A stretch of 20,943 nucleotides of DNA from JAISGQ01 sp964500965 (GCA_964500965.1 CAZCQZ010000034.1:1-20943), one strand, 5' to 3'; positions 8,304 to 14,771 are shown, numbered from the stretch's first letter. Notes: generated by a model not told the origin, from the sequence alone. Numbers and translations: made by a program.

Positions 8304-8352
8304 AAAGGGCAGTAAAAGCATTCGCTTTTACTGCCCTTTGTTTTATTTTGAT
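8304..8352. terminator. Bidirectional intrinsic terminator between convergent genes
   Basis: AAAGGGCAGTAAAAGC (8304-8319) pairs perfectly over 16 bp with 8324-8339 around an ATTC loop. On the plus strand it is followed by GTTTTATTTT, so it ends the GNAT transcript. The A-rich left arm gives U residues on the minus strand, so it can also end the DUF4956 transcript. Confidence 0.9.
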
Positions 8353-9047
8353 TATTCCGCGTAATCACCGTTGTAATTAACCAGAACAACGCTGTCTACG
8401 CCGGCGATGGAGCTAATGCCCTCAACCAGATTGCGCTGGACGTTTTTGCCGGAAATTTCGATAATTACCTCGGCCATGCCCTTGCGAATGGTCTTGTTCT
8501 TAACATTGCCGCTGACCGATTCGATAATCTTGTCGATTTTCGGACCTGCGCCGGGAACGTACTTGATTATCAGCAGATATGCGCCGTCTTTGCTTCTGAA
8601 AATAACGGAAACAAAGCAGAGAAGCGCGATGATAACGGTGGCGATAAGGGCAAATGTGAACTGGTGCGCACCGGTGACAATTCCTACCGTAATTGCCCAG
8701 AACAGGAACATTACGTCCACCGGGTCTTTGATTGCCGTTCGGAAACGGACAATGGAAAGCGCGCCGACCATACCGAGGGAAAGCACGACATTTGAGCTGA
8801 TTGTAAGAATGATTACGCAGGTGATAACAGCCATCATGACCAGCGACACATTGAAGCTGAAGCTGTAAACCGCACCGCGATAGCAGATTTTGTAAACCGC
8901 GAAGATGATAAGTCCCAGCAGAAGCGCGAACAGCATGGCGGCAACCGATGAGCCGATGTCAAGCTGGTTTTCGGTAAACTGGCTGAGAAACTTGTTTTTA
9001 AAAATATCACTGAAATTTGACTGGTCCGCCTGTAAAAACAGATTCAT
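8352..9047 (-). CDS. DUF4956 membrane protein
   Basis: 231 aa. A short soluble N-terminus (1-33) leads into about four membrane helices (34-150). The best conserved part is the GMVGALSIVRFRTAIKDP-type loop, the signature I associate with DUF4956. The C-terminal 80 residues are soluble and ferredoxin-like in pattern. Function is not established; the gene is regularly found beside VTC-domain proteins, as here, and often with a CotH kinase, which is absent. The ATG at 9047 has an excellent AGGAGGG site 8-10 bases upstream, inside the end of the VTC gene, giving a real 41-base overlap and so probable translational coupling. A partnership with the VTC protein at the membrane is inferred from this. 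Confidence 0.9.
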   Translation of the reverse strand: MNLFLQADQSNFSDIFKNKFLSQFTENQLDIGSSVAAMLFALLLGLIIFAVYKICYRGAVYSFSFNVSLVMMAVITCVIILTISSNVVLSLGMVGALSIVRFRTAIKDPVDVMFLFWAITVGIVTGAHQFTFALIATVIIALLCFVSVIFRSKDGAYLLIIKYVPGAGPKIDKIIESVSGNVKNKTIRKGMAEVIIEISGKNVQRNLVEGISSIAGVDSVVLVNYNGDYAE

Positions 9048-9762
9048 AAGGAATCTCCCTCCTGTAATATATCTCTTTTGCCTTGCGGCAAAGCACGTAT
9101 TTTGAAACTGCCAAAGGACGTTTGTCCACCTTTTTCAACGCTTTGCGTATGAAATTGGGGAGAAAATCGTCATATTTGACCTCCAAAACCAGTGTTCCCG
9201 GCTCAAGAGTCGGGGCGGTAAGGACACCGTTATCAAAGATGTTAAAGCTGTCAAGCCCGGCACGAATGTCACGGTCAAAGGTAATGCGCACATTACCCTC
9301 CTCACACACGAAAGCCTCACGCTCATAATCGACAATGACCCTCGGCTTTAAAAGCCTGCATTTGGCGTCAATATAGCCCGAACGCAGGGCGGGATATTGA
9401 GAATCAATCATAAAATCGAAGTCGGTATTTATGATGCCGGCACATTCGTCCCGTGAAATCGGAGCGGAGATTTTTGAAATAAATTCGCCGTATTTATCCT
9501 TTATTTCATACTTGATGACACTGTCGGAGCCGTTGTAAATGCGTATGCGGTGCTTCCTGCGCCGTCCGACGCCGCTTTCCTTATCGAGATAGGCACTGTC
9601 GTGAATATCATCGAAATAAAGACTTCTTATGGTGTACCCGTCCGCGCCGGAATTTTCGTCCGGCTCAAGCAGAGCGCAGAGAGAAGCTCTCAGGTCATAA
9701 TAATCTGCGTAGGTTATCAGGAATTTCAGCTCGTGCCGCAAAAAACGCGAACCGTACTGCAA
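9007..9762 (-). CDS. VTC-domain protein (polyphosphate polymerase-like)
   Basis: 251 aa, soluble. It opens with RHELKFLI, the first conserved strand of the VTC fold. It continues with IRSLYFDD, a basic RRRKHRIRIY strand, IKYEIKDK, IVDYEREAF, ITFDRDIR, VLEVKYDD and a late SKYVLCR segment. These alternating Arg/Lys and Glu/Asp strands line the triphosphate tunnel in yeast Vtc4, which makes polyphosphate from ATP. Bacterial members next to DUF4956 have not been shown to do so. The start is TTG at 9762: an in-frame TGA lies three codons upstream, RHELKF must be kept, and AAGGGAAG stands about nine bases before. It lies between pduL and the DUF4956 gene on the same strand. Confidence 0.9.
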   Translation of the reverse strand: MQYGSRFLRHELKFLITYADYYDLRASLCALLEPDENSGADGYTIRSLYFDDIHDSAYLDKESGVGRRRKHRIRIYNGSDSVIKYEIKDKYGEFISKISAPISRDECAGIINTDFDFMIDSQYPALRSGYIDAKCRLLKPRVIVDYEREAFVCEEGNVRITFDRDIRAGLDSFNIFDNGVLTAPTLEPGTLVLEVKYDDFLPNFIRKALKKVDKRPLAVSKYVLCRKAKEIYYRREIPYESVFTGGPVKFQ

Positions 9763-9799
9763 ACAGCATCACTTCCCTTACGTTATGTTAGAAGAAAAA

Positions 9800-10372
9800 T
9801 CAGTGGGTGATGACCTCACCGTAAATTGTGCCGGCACAGCCTGCGGCGTTGGATTCGTCGGTGTCGATATGCATTGCGGCGGCAAAGGAAGCGTTTACGC
9901 GGACAACAACATCACCGAATGTGGTAGTTCTGTTCTCGGTTTCAACCTTTACTTCGACAATCTGCTTATCGGAAACGCCGAATGCCTCTGCATCGGCAGG
10001 GGTGAGGTGAATGTGACGTTTTGCGGCAATAACACCCTCGGTAAGCTCAACCTCACCGCAGGGACCGACAAGCTTACAGCCGGGAGTGCCTGCAATATCA
10101 CCGGATTCGCGGATAGGCGCAACGATACCGATTTTACGTGCGTCGGTGAGAGAAAGCTCCACCTGAGAAGCATTTCTTTCGGGGCCGAGAATGGAAACGC
10201 CGGGAAGCTCGCCCTTAGGTCCTACAACGGTAACTCTTTCCTCACAGGCGAACTGACCGGGCTGAGAAAGGCCCTTTTTCTTGGTAAGAGCGTGGTCTGC
10301 GCCGAAAAGAACGGCAAGGTGCTCCTTAGTTACGTGGACATGACGTGCAGAAGTTTCAACTAATACTTTCAT
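9800..10372 (-). CDS. pduL: Phosphate propanoyltransferase, PduL family
   Basis: 190 aa. It catalyses acyl-CoA + phosphate to acyl-phosphate + CoA (propanoyl- or acetyl-). The two halves of the PduL beta-barrel each carry their zinc-binding histidines: SARHVHVT (H11, H13) and AKRHIHLTP (H120, H122), plus AMHIDTDE (H168). A conserved LGPERNASQVE stretch is at about 62-72. There is no N-terminal microcompartment-targeting extension and no shell genes are nearby. It is therefore probably the general phosphotransacetylase-type enzyme working with acetate kinase, rather than part of a propanediol microcompartment. ATG 10372 has an AGGAGG site 7 bases upstream. Its own promoter contains an inverted repeat. 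VTC and DUF4956 genes follow after 37 bases. Confidence 0.92.
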   Translation of the reverse strand: MKVLVETSARHVHVTKEHLAVLFGADHALTKKKGLSQPGQFACEERVTVVGPKGELPGVSILGPERNASQVELSLTDARKIGIVAPIRESGDIAGTPGCKLVGPCGEVELTEGVIAAKRHIHLTPADAEAFGVSDKQIVEVKVETENRTTTFGDVVVRVNASFAAAMHIDTDESNAAGCAGTIYGEVITH

Positions 10373-10448
10373 GATACTTAACCTCCTGAGTGGTAATTAA
10401 ATTTAACTTAACGGGCCGATACTGCACAGCCGAATCATTACATTTATC

Positions 10449-10477
10449 ATATTACCGCAAAACTTGCGGAATTTCAA
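10449..10477 (-). promoter_or_regulatory. Promoter of the pduL-VTC-DUF4956 operon with inverted repeat in spacer
   Basis: On the minus strand: TTGAAA (10472-10477), a 17-base spacer, TAATAT (10449-10454). The spacer contains the perfect inverted repeat CCGCAA-AAC-TTGCGG (10455-10469), so a dimeric regulator bound there would cover the promoter. Confidence 0.7.
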
Positions 10478-10487
10478 TAGATTTGTA

Positions 10488-10517
10488 TTGATTTAGGTAA
10501 GGAATATCTAATATAAT
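10488..10517 (+). promoter_or_regulatory. Promoter of the UDG-HAD-cysK operon
   Basis: TTGATT (10488-10493), an 18-base spacer, TATAAT (10512-10517), 21 bases before the ATG at 10539. It is divergent from the pduL promoter; the two -35 boxes are about 10 bases apart. Confidence 0.7.
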
Positions 10518-10538
10518 ATCAGTGAAAGGAATGATGCT

Positions 10539-11117
10539 ATGAACGAAAAGCTTTCCGAGCTGCGCGAAAAGTGCCTCGGCTGTGATAAATGCGGTCTGTG
10601 TGAAAGCAGGACAAATCTTGTATTCGGCGTCGGAAATCCCAATGCAAAGGTGCTTTTTATCGGAGAGGGTCCCGGCGAGCAGGAGGATTTAAAGGGCGAG
10701 CCCTTTGTGGGCAGGGCAGGCAAGCTTCTTGACCTTATGCTTGACGCGGTGGGTCTGAGCCGAGAGAAAAATATTTATATTGCGAATATCGTAAAATGCC
10801 GACCGCCGAAAAACCGTGACCCCGAACCGGAGGAGCAGGACGCCTGTATGGAGTGGCTCCGTGAGCAGGTCAAAATAATCCGTCCGAAAATAATTGTATG
10901 CCTGGGCAGGATTTCAGGCATGAAAATTATCAATCCGAATATGAAAATAACAAAGGAGCACGGCATTTTTACCGAAAAGAACGGTATACTTATGATGGCA
11001 ACCCTTCACCCTGCCGCGCTTTTGCGTGACCCGCGCAAAAAGCCGGAAGCCTTTGAGGACTACCTGAAATTGCGTGACAAAATCAACGAGGTCTGCCCGG
11101 AGACATGGGATATGTAA
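10539..11117 (+). CDS. Type IV uracil-DNA glycosylase (4Fe-4S)
   Basis: 192 aa. It removes uracil from DNA, creating an abasic site for base-excision repair. Four cysteines match the iron-sulfur ligands of the Thermotoga enzyme: C15 and C18 in CDKC, C87 in VKCRPP, and C103 in DACMEW. The uracil-pocket motif GEGPGEQED is at 42-50, followed by FVGRAGKLL, and the DNA-binding HPAALLR is at 157-163. The size is normal for the family. GAAAGGA precedes the ATG by about nine bases. It is first in a tight plus-strand run with a HAD phosphatase, a zinc-ribbon protein and cysK; no functional link among them is apparent. Confidence 0.95.
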   Translation: MNEKLSELREKCLGCDKCGLCESRTNLVFGVGNPNAKVLFIGEGPGEQEDLKGEPFVGRAGKLLDLMLDAVGLSREKNIYIANIVKCRPPKNRDPEPEEQDACMEWLREQVKIIRPKIIVCLGRISGMKIINPNMKITKEHGIFTEKNGILMMATLHPAALLRDPRKKPEAFEDYLKLRDKINEVCPETWDM

Positions 11118-11150
11118 GGCGGAAATAATTCGCCCGAAAGGAGCGGAAGA

Positions 11151-11954
11151 ATGAAATACAGGCTTATAGCAAGCGATATGGACGGAACGCTGCTTACGTC
11201 CGACAAGAGAATATCGGCGGAGAACCTCGAAGCGATTCGGCGTTATGCGGATAAGGGCGGAATTTTCTGCCTTTGCACAGGCAGAACGGTTGCCGGAATC
11301 GAGCGGTATGCCAAAGAGCTTTCACTTCCATTTCCGATTATTGCCGCAAACGGCGCGGTAGTCGCTTTGCCGAACGGAGAGGTGCTGTATGAAGTGAGTA
11401 TGTCGGAAGCCTCCGCAATGACGGTGTACGGCATGGGAGCGGAGAAAAACCTGTCCCTGTGCGTGTGGTCGAAGAACCGTCTGTATATAAATCGCAGAGA
11501 TGTTTACACAAATCATTATGAGAAAGTCATAGGCGTTAAGGCGGAAGAAATCGCGAATGTTGAGGACATCATGAAAAACGGCGTGCTGAAGGTCATATGG
11601 TTTTCCGAGCCCGAACGTATGCCGGAGCTGCACGGTTATCTCAGGGAATGCTGTCCCCCGGACACCGCATGGGCAAATTCCACCGAGCGTATGATTGAGT
11701 TTAACGACATCGGGGTATCAAAAGCGACGGCAATGGCGTTTGTCGGAGAAAAATACGGCATTGACAGGGAAAGCATGATTGCAATAGGCGACAATTTCAA
11801 CGACCTGCCGATGCTTGCATATGCCGGGCTTTCCGTTGCCATGGGCAATGCTCCGGACGAGGTGAAAAAGCAGAGCGGATTTGTTACAGACACCAACGAC
11901 AATAACGGAGTGGCAAGGGCAATTGAAAAATTTGTATTGAATGCAGGAGAGTAA
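11151..11954 (+). CDS. Cof-type HAD-IIB phosphatase
   Basis: 267 aa, cytosolic Mg-dependent phosphatase. Motif I is DMDGTLL with nucleophile D9 and general acid D11. Motif II is CTGRT (T43). The motif III lysine is K191 in SKATAM, and motif IV is GDNFNDLPM (D214, D218). The large C2B cap fills about 85-185, as in Cof/YidA proteins that hydrolyse sugar phosphates, pyridoxal phosphate or flavin precursors. The cap does not tell which substrate is used. The ribosome site AAAGGAG is 8 bases from ATG, 33 bases after the UDG stop, so it is co-transcribed. Confidence 0.95.
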   Translation: MKYRLIASDMDGTLLTSDKRISAENLEAIRRYADKGGIFCLCTGRTVAGIERYAKELSLPFPIIAANGAVVALPNGEVLYEVSMSEASAMTVYGMGAEKNLSLCVWSKNRLYINRRDVYTNHYEKVIGVKAEEIANVEDIMKNGVLKVIWFSEPERMPELHGYLRECCPPDTAWANSTERMIEFNDIGVSKATAMAFVGEKYGIDRESMIAIGDNFNDLPMLAYAGLSVAMGNAPDEVKKQSGFVTDTNDNNGVARAIEKFVLNAGE

Positions 11955-11959
11955 AAATT

Positions 11960-12556
11960 ATGTGCAATTATTTCGGAATGTTTTCGGTTGTATCTTTTTT
12001 TATAATCGCAGTGACGGTTTTCGTTTTTATAACGGTGATTATTAACATCATAAGAAATTTTTCGAGAACGGCGTTCGGAAATCCCAATCTGGCACAGGTA
12101 ATCGGTCAGGAAGACCCCAACGAAACGGAGCCGCGCTCCCTCAGCGGCATGGACGCCGTGTATCTGCCGCAGATAATGGAGGATTTCCCCACCTTTAACC
12201 CGGCACTGGCAAAGTCTGCCGTAAAAGAAAAGCTCAAGCAGGTGCTTTCGGGGAAAAGAGAGCTGTCGATACACAATGTCGTAATTGCGAATTATATCCG
12301 CGAAACCTTTGAAAAAACCGTATGCTATCAGGCTTCGCTTCAGTATAAGGAGGGCGGCAGACTGCTTCAAAAACGCTACCGCCTGAATTATACATACATG
12401 CTGCCCACCGGTGAGGGAGCGACTATTTCCGCCAACTGCCCCAACTGCGGCGGCGTTATAACATCTCCGTCACAGACCGTTTGCGAATACTGCGATTCTC
12501 TGCTTATAAATGTAATGGGTAGCTCGTGGGATTTTACGGAGGTCAGTGAAGACTGA
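11960..12556 (+). CDS. Single-pass membrane protein with C-terminal zinc ribbon
   Basis: 198 aa. One strong membrane helix spans about 7-31. It is followed by a basic boundary (RNFSR) and a linker. A soluble domain (about 60-150) begins with a GMDAVYLPQIMEDFPTFN-type segment, a pattern I have seen in Tim44-like proteins of Clostridia. A zinc ribbon closes it: CPNC (160-163) and CEYC (175-178). With a basic side after the helix, the soluble part is probably cytosolic. Function unknown. AGGAGA lies about ten bases before the ATG, and the gene begins five bases after the HAD stop. Confidence 0.85.
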   Translation: MCNYFGMFSVVSFFIIAVTVFVFITVIINIIRNFSRTAFGNPNLAQVIGQEDPNETEPRSLSGMDAVYLPQIMEDFPTFNPALAKSAVKEKLKQVLSGKRELSIHNVVIANYIRETFEKTVCYQASLQYKEGGRLLQKRYRLNYTYMLPTGEGATISANCPNCGGVITSPSQTVCEYCDSLLINVMGSSWDFTEVSED

Positions 12557-12581
12557 ATATGAGCGAAAGGACGGAAAGACT

Positions 12582-13508
12582 ATGATATTTACATCAGCCG
12601 AACAGCTAATCGGCAAAACGCCGTTGCTGGAGCTTACGGGAATCGAAAAGGAACTTTCTCTGAAAGCGAGGATTTTAGCAAAGCTTGAGTATCTTAACCC
12701 GGCAGGCTCGGTTAAGGACAGAGCCGCGCTGTATATGCTCAACGATGCGGAAAAGCGCGGAATAATCAATAAGGACAGCGTTATTATCGAGCCGACATCG
12801 GGCAACACCGGTATCGGACTTGCGGCAATCGGAGCTTCAAGAGGGTATCGGGTGATTATTGTCATGCCGGATTCCATGTCGGAGGAGCGGCGCAGGCTGA
12901 TGACCGCATACGGCGCGGAGCTTGAGCTGACCGACGGTAAAAAAGGCATGAAAGGCGCGATAGAACGAGCGGCGGAGCTGTCGAGGCTTTATCCGAACAG
13001 CTTCATTCCTGGACAGTTTGAAAACAGCGCAAACGCCCTTGCTCATTATGAAACCACCGCCCCGGAGATTTTCGGGGACACCGACGGAAATGTGGATATT
13101 TTCGTCGCCGGGGTCGGCACGGGCGGAACGATTACGGGCATCGGAAGATATTTAAAGGAAAAATTACCTGACGTCAAGGTGGTTGCCGTTGAGCCGGCAA
13201 ACTCTCCTCTGCTTTCGGGCGGCAGTGCCGGCGCACACGGATTGCAGGGAATCGGCGCGAATTTTATCCCCGAACTTCTTGACAGGTCCGTTTATGACAG
13301 TGTTATGACCGTGACCGATGAGGAGGCATACCGTGCAGGCAGAATGCTGGGCAGACGTGAGGGAGTGTTGTGCGGAATTTCCTCCGGCGCGGCTCTTTCG
13401 GCGGCGATAAGACTTGCACGGCTTGAGGAAAATTCGGGAAAGAATATCGTCGTTCTGCTTCCCGATACCGGAGACAGGTATCTTTCGACTGCGCTTTTTA
13501 ACGAATAG
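12582..13508 (+). CDS. cysK: Cysteine synthase (O-acetylserine sulfhydrylase)
   Basis: 308 aa, PLP enzyme that joins sulfide to O-acetylserine to make cysteine. The PLP lysine is K45 in NPAGSVKDR, the substrate loop PTSGNTG is at 71-77, the phosphate-binding GVGTGGT is at 177-183, and the C-terminal PDTGDRYLST is at 294-303. All are intact, so it should be active. The ATG at 12582 matches the usual family start; a GTG at 12546 would give an uncommon extension overlapping the previous gene. It lies just upstream of the repeat-bounded segment with the SAM-clan riboswitch, but that switch lies after it and cannot control it. No clear T-run terminator follows; a small inverted repeat at 13540-13558 is the only candidate. 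Confidence 0.95.
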   Translation: MIFTSAEQLIGKTPLLELTGIEKELSLKARILAKLEYLNPAGSVKDRAALYMLNDAEKRGIINKDSVIIEPTSGNTGIGLAAIGASRGYRVIIVMPDSMSEERRRLMTAYGAELELTDGKKGMKGAIERAAELSRLYPNSFIPGQFENSANALAHYETTAPEIFGDTDGNVDIFVAGVGTGGTITGIGRYLKEKLPDVKVVAVEPANSPLLSGGSAGAHGLQGIGANFIPELLDRSVYDSVMTVTDEEAYRAGRMLGRREGVLCGISSGAALSAAIRLARLEENSGKNIVVLLPDTGDRYLSTALFNE

Positions 13509-13521
13509 TCGGCGCAAGATG

Positions 13522-13544
13522 CAGAGAAAAATTTATCGGAAATT
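13522..13544 (+). repeat. 23-bp direct repeat, left copy
   Basis: This copy begins CAGAGAAAAATTTATCGG and continues to 13544. It is identical over 23 bases to 14522-14544, exactly 1000 bases away. The pair bounds the riboswitch/small-gene segment. Confidence 0.9.
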
Positions 13545-13558
13545 CCACTGTGGAATTT
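13540..13558. repeat. Inverted repeat at the left boundary
   Basis: AAATTCCAC-T-GTGGAATTT is a perfect 9+9 inverted repeat overlapping the end of the left direct repeat. It has no T-run. It may be a weak 3'-end hairpin for cysK or a recombinase-type site. Confidence 0.5.
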
Positions 13559-13610
13559 ACTTTGGGAATTCACTCGCTACACATTCGAGCCATCTCTAGC
13601 ACGAAATATC

Positions 13611-13640
13611 TTGACAACTTGAGCAACAAGGGTATATAAT
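13611..13640 (+). promoter_or_regulatory. Consensus promoter for the riboswitch and 97-aa gene
   Basis: TTGACA (13611-13616), an 18-base spacer, TATAAT (13635-13640). Both boxes are full consensus, so this is a strong promoter. Transcription should begin near 13646, directly at the first paired base of the RNA below. Confidence 0.9.
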
Positions 13641-13645
13641 AAAAG

Positions 13646-13782
13646 AACCATAAAGAGTGCGTGAGGGACAAGCCCTATGACCGCCGACAACCTGCTCAAT
13701 AGAGTAAGGTGCCAATGCTTGTACGATGGTGTGATTAAAAATGATTGATTTACACATTCATCGTAACGATGGGTGTGTTTTT
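13646..13782 (+). ncRNA. SAM-I-clan riboswitch with terminator expression platform
   Basis: Core bases match the SAM-I/SAM-IV clan: GAGGGACAAGCCC with ATGA (13663-13680), CAACC (13688-13692) and GGTGCCAA (13708-13715). P1: ACCAU (13647-13651) with AUGGU (13726-13730). P2: GCG (13659-13661) with CGC (13682-13684), and GGG with CCC around an ACAAG loop. P3: 13691-13697 with 13702-13709. The diagnostic pseudoknot is kept with different bases from yitJ: loop CAAG (13669-13672) pairs with CUUG (13718-13721). P4 seems absent: only UACG separates the pseudoknot from P1. A terminator stem (13752-13763 with 13767-13778) and T-run follow. The P1 3' strand (13725-13733) can instead pair with 13753-13762 as antiterminator. 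Expected logic: ligand stabilises P1, the terminator forms, and the gene is off. Confidence 0.82.
13752..13782 (+). terminator. Riboswitch-controlled intrinsic terminator
   Basis: A 12-bp stem (ACACATTCATCG with CGATGGGTGTGT, two G-U pairs) closes on a TAA loop and runs into TTTTTCTTT. Its left arm can alternatively pair with the P1 3' strand at 13725-13733, nine pairs with one bulge, so the two structures exclude each other. Confidence 0.9.
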
Positions 13783-13823
13783 CTTTCCTCCCCTTTATGG
13801 AATATCTTGTAAAGGGGGTGTAT

Positions 13824-14117
13824 ATGTTGAGCATTAAATCGTTGTTATCTGCTCATAACGGCAGAATCTATATTTACCTTGCAACCGATGATATCGGTAA
13901 ACGATTTTTGCAGGATGCGGAAAATGAAGGCTTTTTATTCCCTGATGGCGTAAAGCCAACGCAGAGAGAGGTAGCCGGTATTTTCGCCATCAATGACGAT
14001 ATGACAATTAACTACGTGGGATTCGTCGGTCACGTAGCATATCAGGCGGCAAAGAAAATCGGCAATCAACCGCTGATTAAGATTGACTATCGGGACGTTA
14101 TAAACCGTGCTGAGTGA
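13824..14117 (+). CDS. Unrecognised 97-aa protein under a SAM-clan riboswitch
   Basis: I do not recognise the family. The start is ATG 13824 with a strong AAAGGGGG site five bases upstream; any earlier in-frame start would lie inside the terminator. The protein is small and soluble, with no signal peptide, membrane helix or cysteines. It looks alpha/beta: strand RIYIYLA, helix GKRFLQDAENEG, strand IFAIND, a NYVGFVGHVAYQAA stretch, then strand LIKIDY. Control by a SAM-type switch suggests a link to methionine, SAM or sulfur metabolism, but no catalytic motif is visible. It lies inside a segment bounded by direct repeats next to a decayed small gene, so it may be part of a mobile segment's cargo. 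Function unknown. Confidence 0.8.
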   Translation: MLSIKSLLSAHNGRIYIYLATDDIGKRFLQDAENEGFLFPDGVKPTQREVAGIFAINDDMTINYVGFVGHVAYQAAKKIGNQPLIKIDYRDVINRAE

Positions 14118-14154
14118 AAAGCAGCACATACCGGCATATACATATATAAGAAAG

Positions 14155-14184
14155 CGGGACGGTCTACAAATGTAAACCGTCCCG
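14155..14184. terminator. Strong hairpin after the 97-aa gene
   Basis: CGGGACGGT (14155-14163) pairs perfectly with ACCGTCCCG (14176-14184), with a further TACA/TGTA pairing in the loop. It stands 38 bases after the 97-aa stop. There is no T-run on the plus strand; the minus strand has a weak T-rich tail. It could end either the small gene's transcript or that of the decayed gene opposite. Confidence 0.55.
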
Positions 14185-14189
14185 GAGAA

Positions 14190-14480
14190 TGGTATTCGGT
14201 AAGTAGTTCTCGCTTATATTTACAGTAAGTGTTGCGTGTGATTGAAAGAACTTCGAGAATTTCTTTATCGGTCATATTTCCATCAAAGTCTTTTGACATT
14301 TTTCGTATCTTTGCTTTTTTTCTTTCGCCTTTTCGGTCTCCGCCTTTTGACCGTTGACACGTCCTGTTTGCTTGCGCTCAGCTTCCGGCAGTGTTGCATT
14401 ATTGGCTTGTGTGGCTCTAATGCCTGCTGCTTTTAAGAATTTGTCAAAGGCAAGTCGCCTTTGGCGATGGCTTATACCAT
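14190..14480 (-). pseudogene. Decayed small helix-turn-helix protein gene
   Basis: On the minus strand, GGAGGA (14488-14493) and ATG (14478-14480) look like a gene start, but the third codon is TAA. The first frame reads AIAKGDLP. A second frame takes over with AFDKFLKAAGIRATQANN and then EKAKEKKQRYEK. A third begins near 14299 with SKDFDGNMTDKEILEVL followed by SITRNTYCKYKREL. Joined across one early stop and two frame changes, these give a coherent roughly 95-aa basic protein ending in a helix-turn-helix. The last segment resembles the DNA-binding end of resolvases and related mobile-element proteins from gut Firmicutes. Identification is tentative. A missing A in the AAAA run near 14290-14298 would explain the second frame change. 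Confidence 0.6.
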
Positions 14481-14521
14481 AATATGTTCCTCCGGCTCAG
14501 AATCTTGAAATATAAATTTCT

Positions 14522-14544
14522 CAGAGAAAAATTTATCGGAAATT
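14522..14544 (+). repeat. 23-bp direct repeat, right copy
   Basis: Identical over 23 bases to 13522-13544 and in the same orientation. It lies 24 bases before the -35 box of the tRNA cluster promoter. Confidence 0.9.
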
Positions 14545-14567
14545 TTCAGCCATTCCCCTTTAAACCC

Positions 14568-14596
14568 TTGACAAAGCGGAAAAAACATGCTAAAAT
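14568..14596 (+). promoter_or_regulatory. Promoter of the tRNA cluster
   Basis: TTGACA (14568-14573), a 17-base spacer, TAAAAT (14591-14596). Transcription should begin near 14603, about 11 bases before the first tRNA. Confidence 0.85.
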
Positions 14597-14613
14597 CCAT
14601 ATCGCTTTGTTGC

Positions 14614-14687
14614 GCGGATGTAGTTTAGTGGTAGAACTCCAGCCTTCCAAGCTGGTCGTGTGGGTTCGATTCCCATCATCCGCTCCA
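14614..14687 (+). tRNA. tRNA-Gly (TCC)
   Basis: The acceptor GCGGATG pairs with CATCCGC. The anticodon stem CCAGC/GCTGG encloses CTTCCAA with anticodon TCC. The T-arm GGGTTCGATTCCC is intact. Discriminator T, with CCA encoded. First gene of a five-tRNA transcript. Confidence 0.97.
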
Positions 14688-14691
14688 TTAT

Positions 14692-14768
14692 GCGCCAATA
14701 GCTCAGCTGGATAGAGCAACTGCCTTCTAAGCAGTAGGTCCGGGGTTCGAGTCCCTGTTGGCGCGCCA
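14692..14768 (+). tRNA. tRNA-Arg (TCT)
   Basis: The acceptor GCGCCAA pairs with TTGGCGC. The anticodon stem ACTGC/GCAGT encloses CTTCTAA with anticodon TCT, reading AGA/AGG. The T-arm contains GGTTCGA. Discriminator G, with CCA encoded. Confidence 0.97.
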
Positions 14769-14771
14769 TAT

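Noticed and set aside
9785..10363. 192-aa plus-strand open frame opposite pduL
   Set aside because: It is an antisense shadow of a well-supported PduL gene; it lacks a ribosome site and has low-complexity Gly/Asn/Cys composition.
9800..10372. Bacterial microcompartment locus
   Set aside because: PduL lacks a targeting extension and no shell protein or diol dehydratase genes are present in the window.
13540..13558. Intrinsic terminator of cysK
   Set aside because: The inverted repeat has almost no loop and no T-run after it; kept only as an inverted repeat.
13773..13823. Longer N-terminus for the 97-aa protein
   Set aside because: It would start inside the riboswitch terminator and lacks a ribosome site; ATG 13824 has AAAGGGGG just upstream.
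12582..13823. Riboswitch as regulator of cysK
   Set aside because: The RNA lies downstream of cysK on the same strand and carries its own promoter, so it controls only what follows.
14484..14714. 76-aa plus-strand open frame
   Set aside because: It runs through the direct repeat, the tRNA promoter and tRNA-Gly; no ribosome site.
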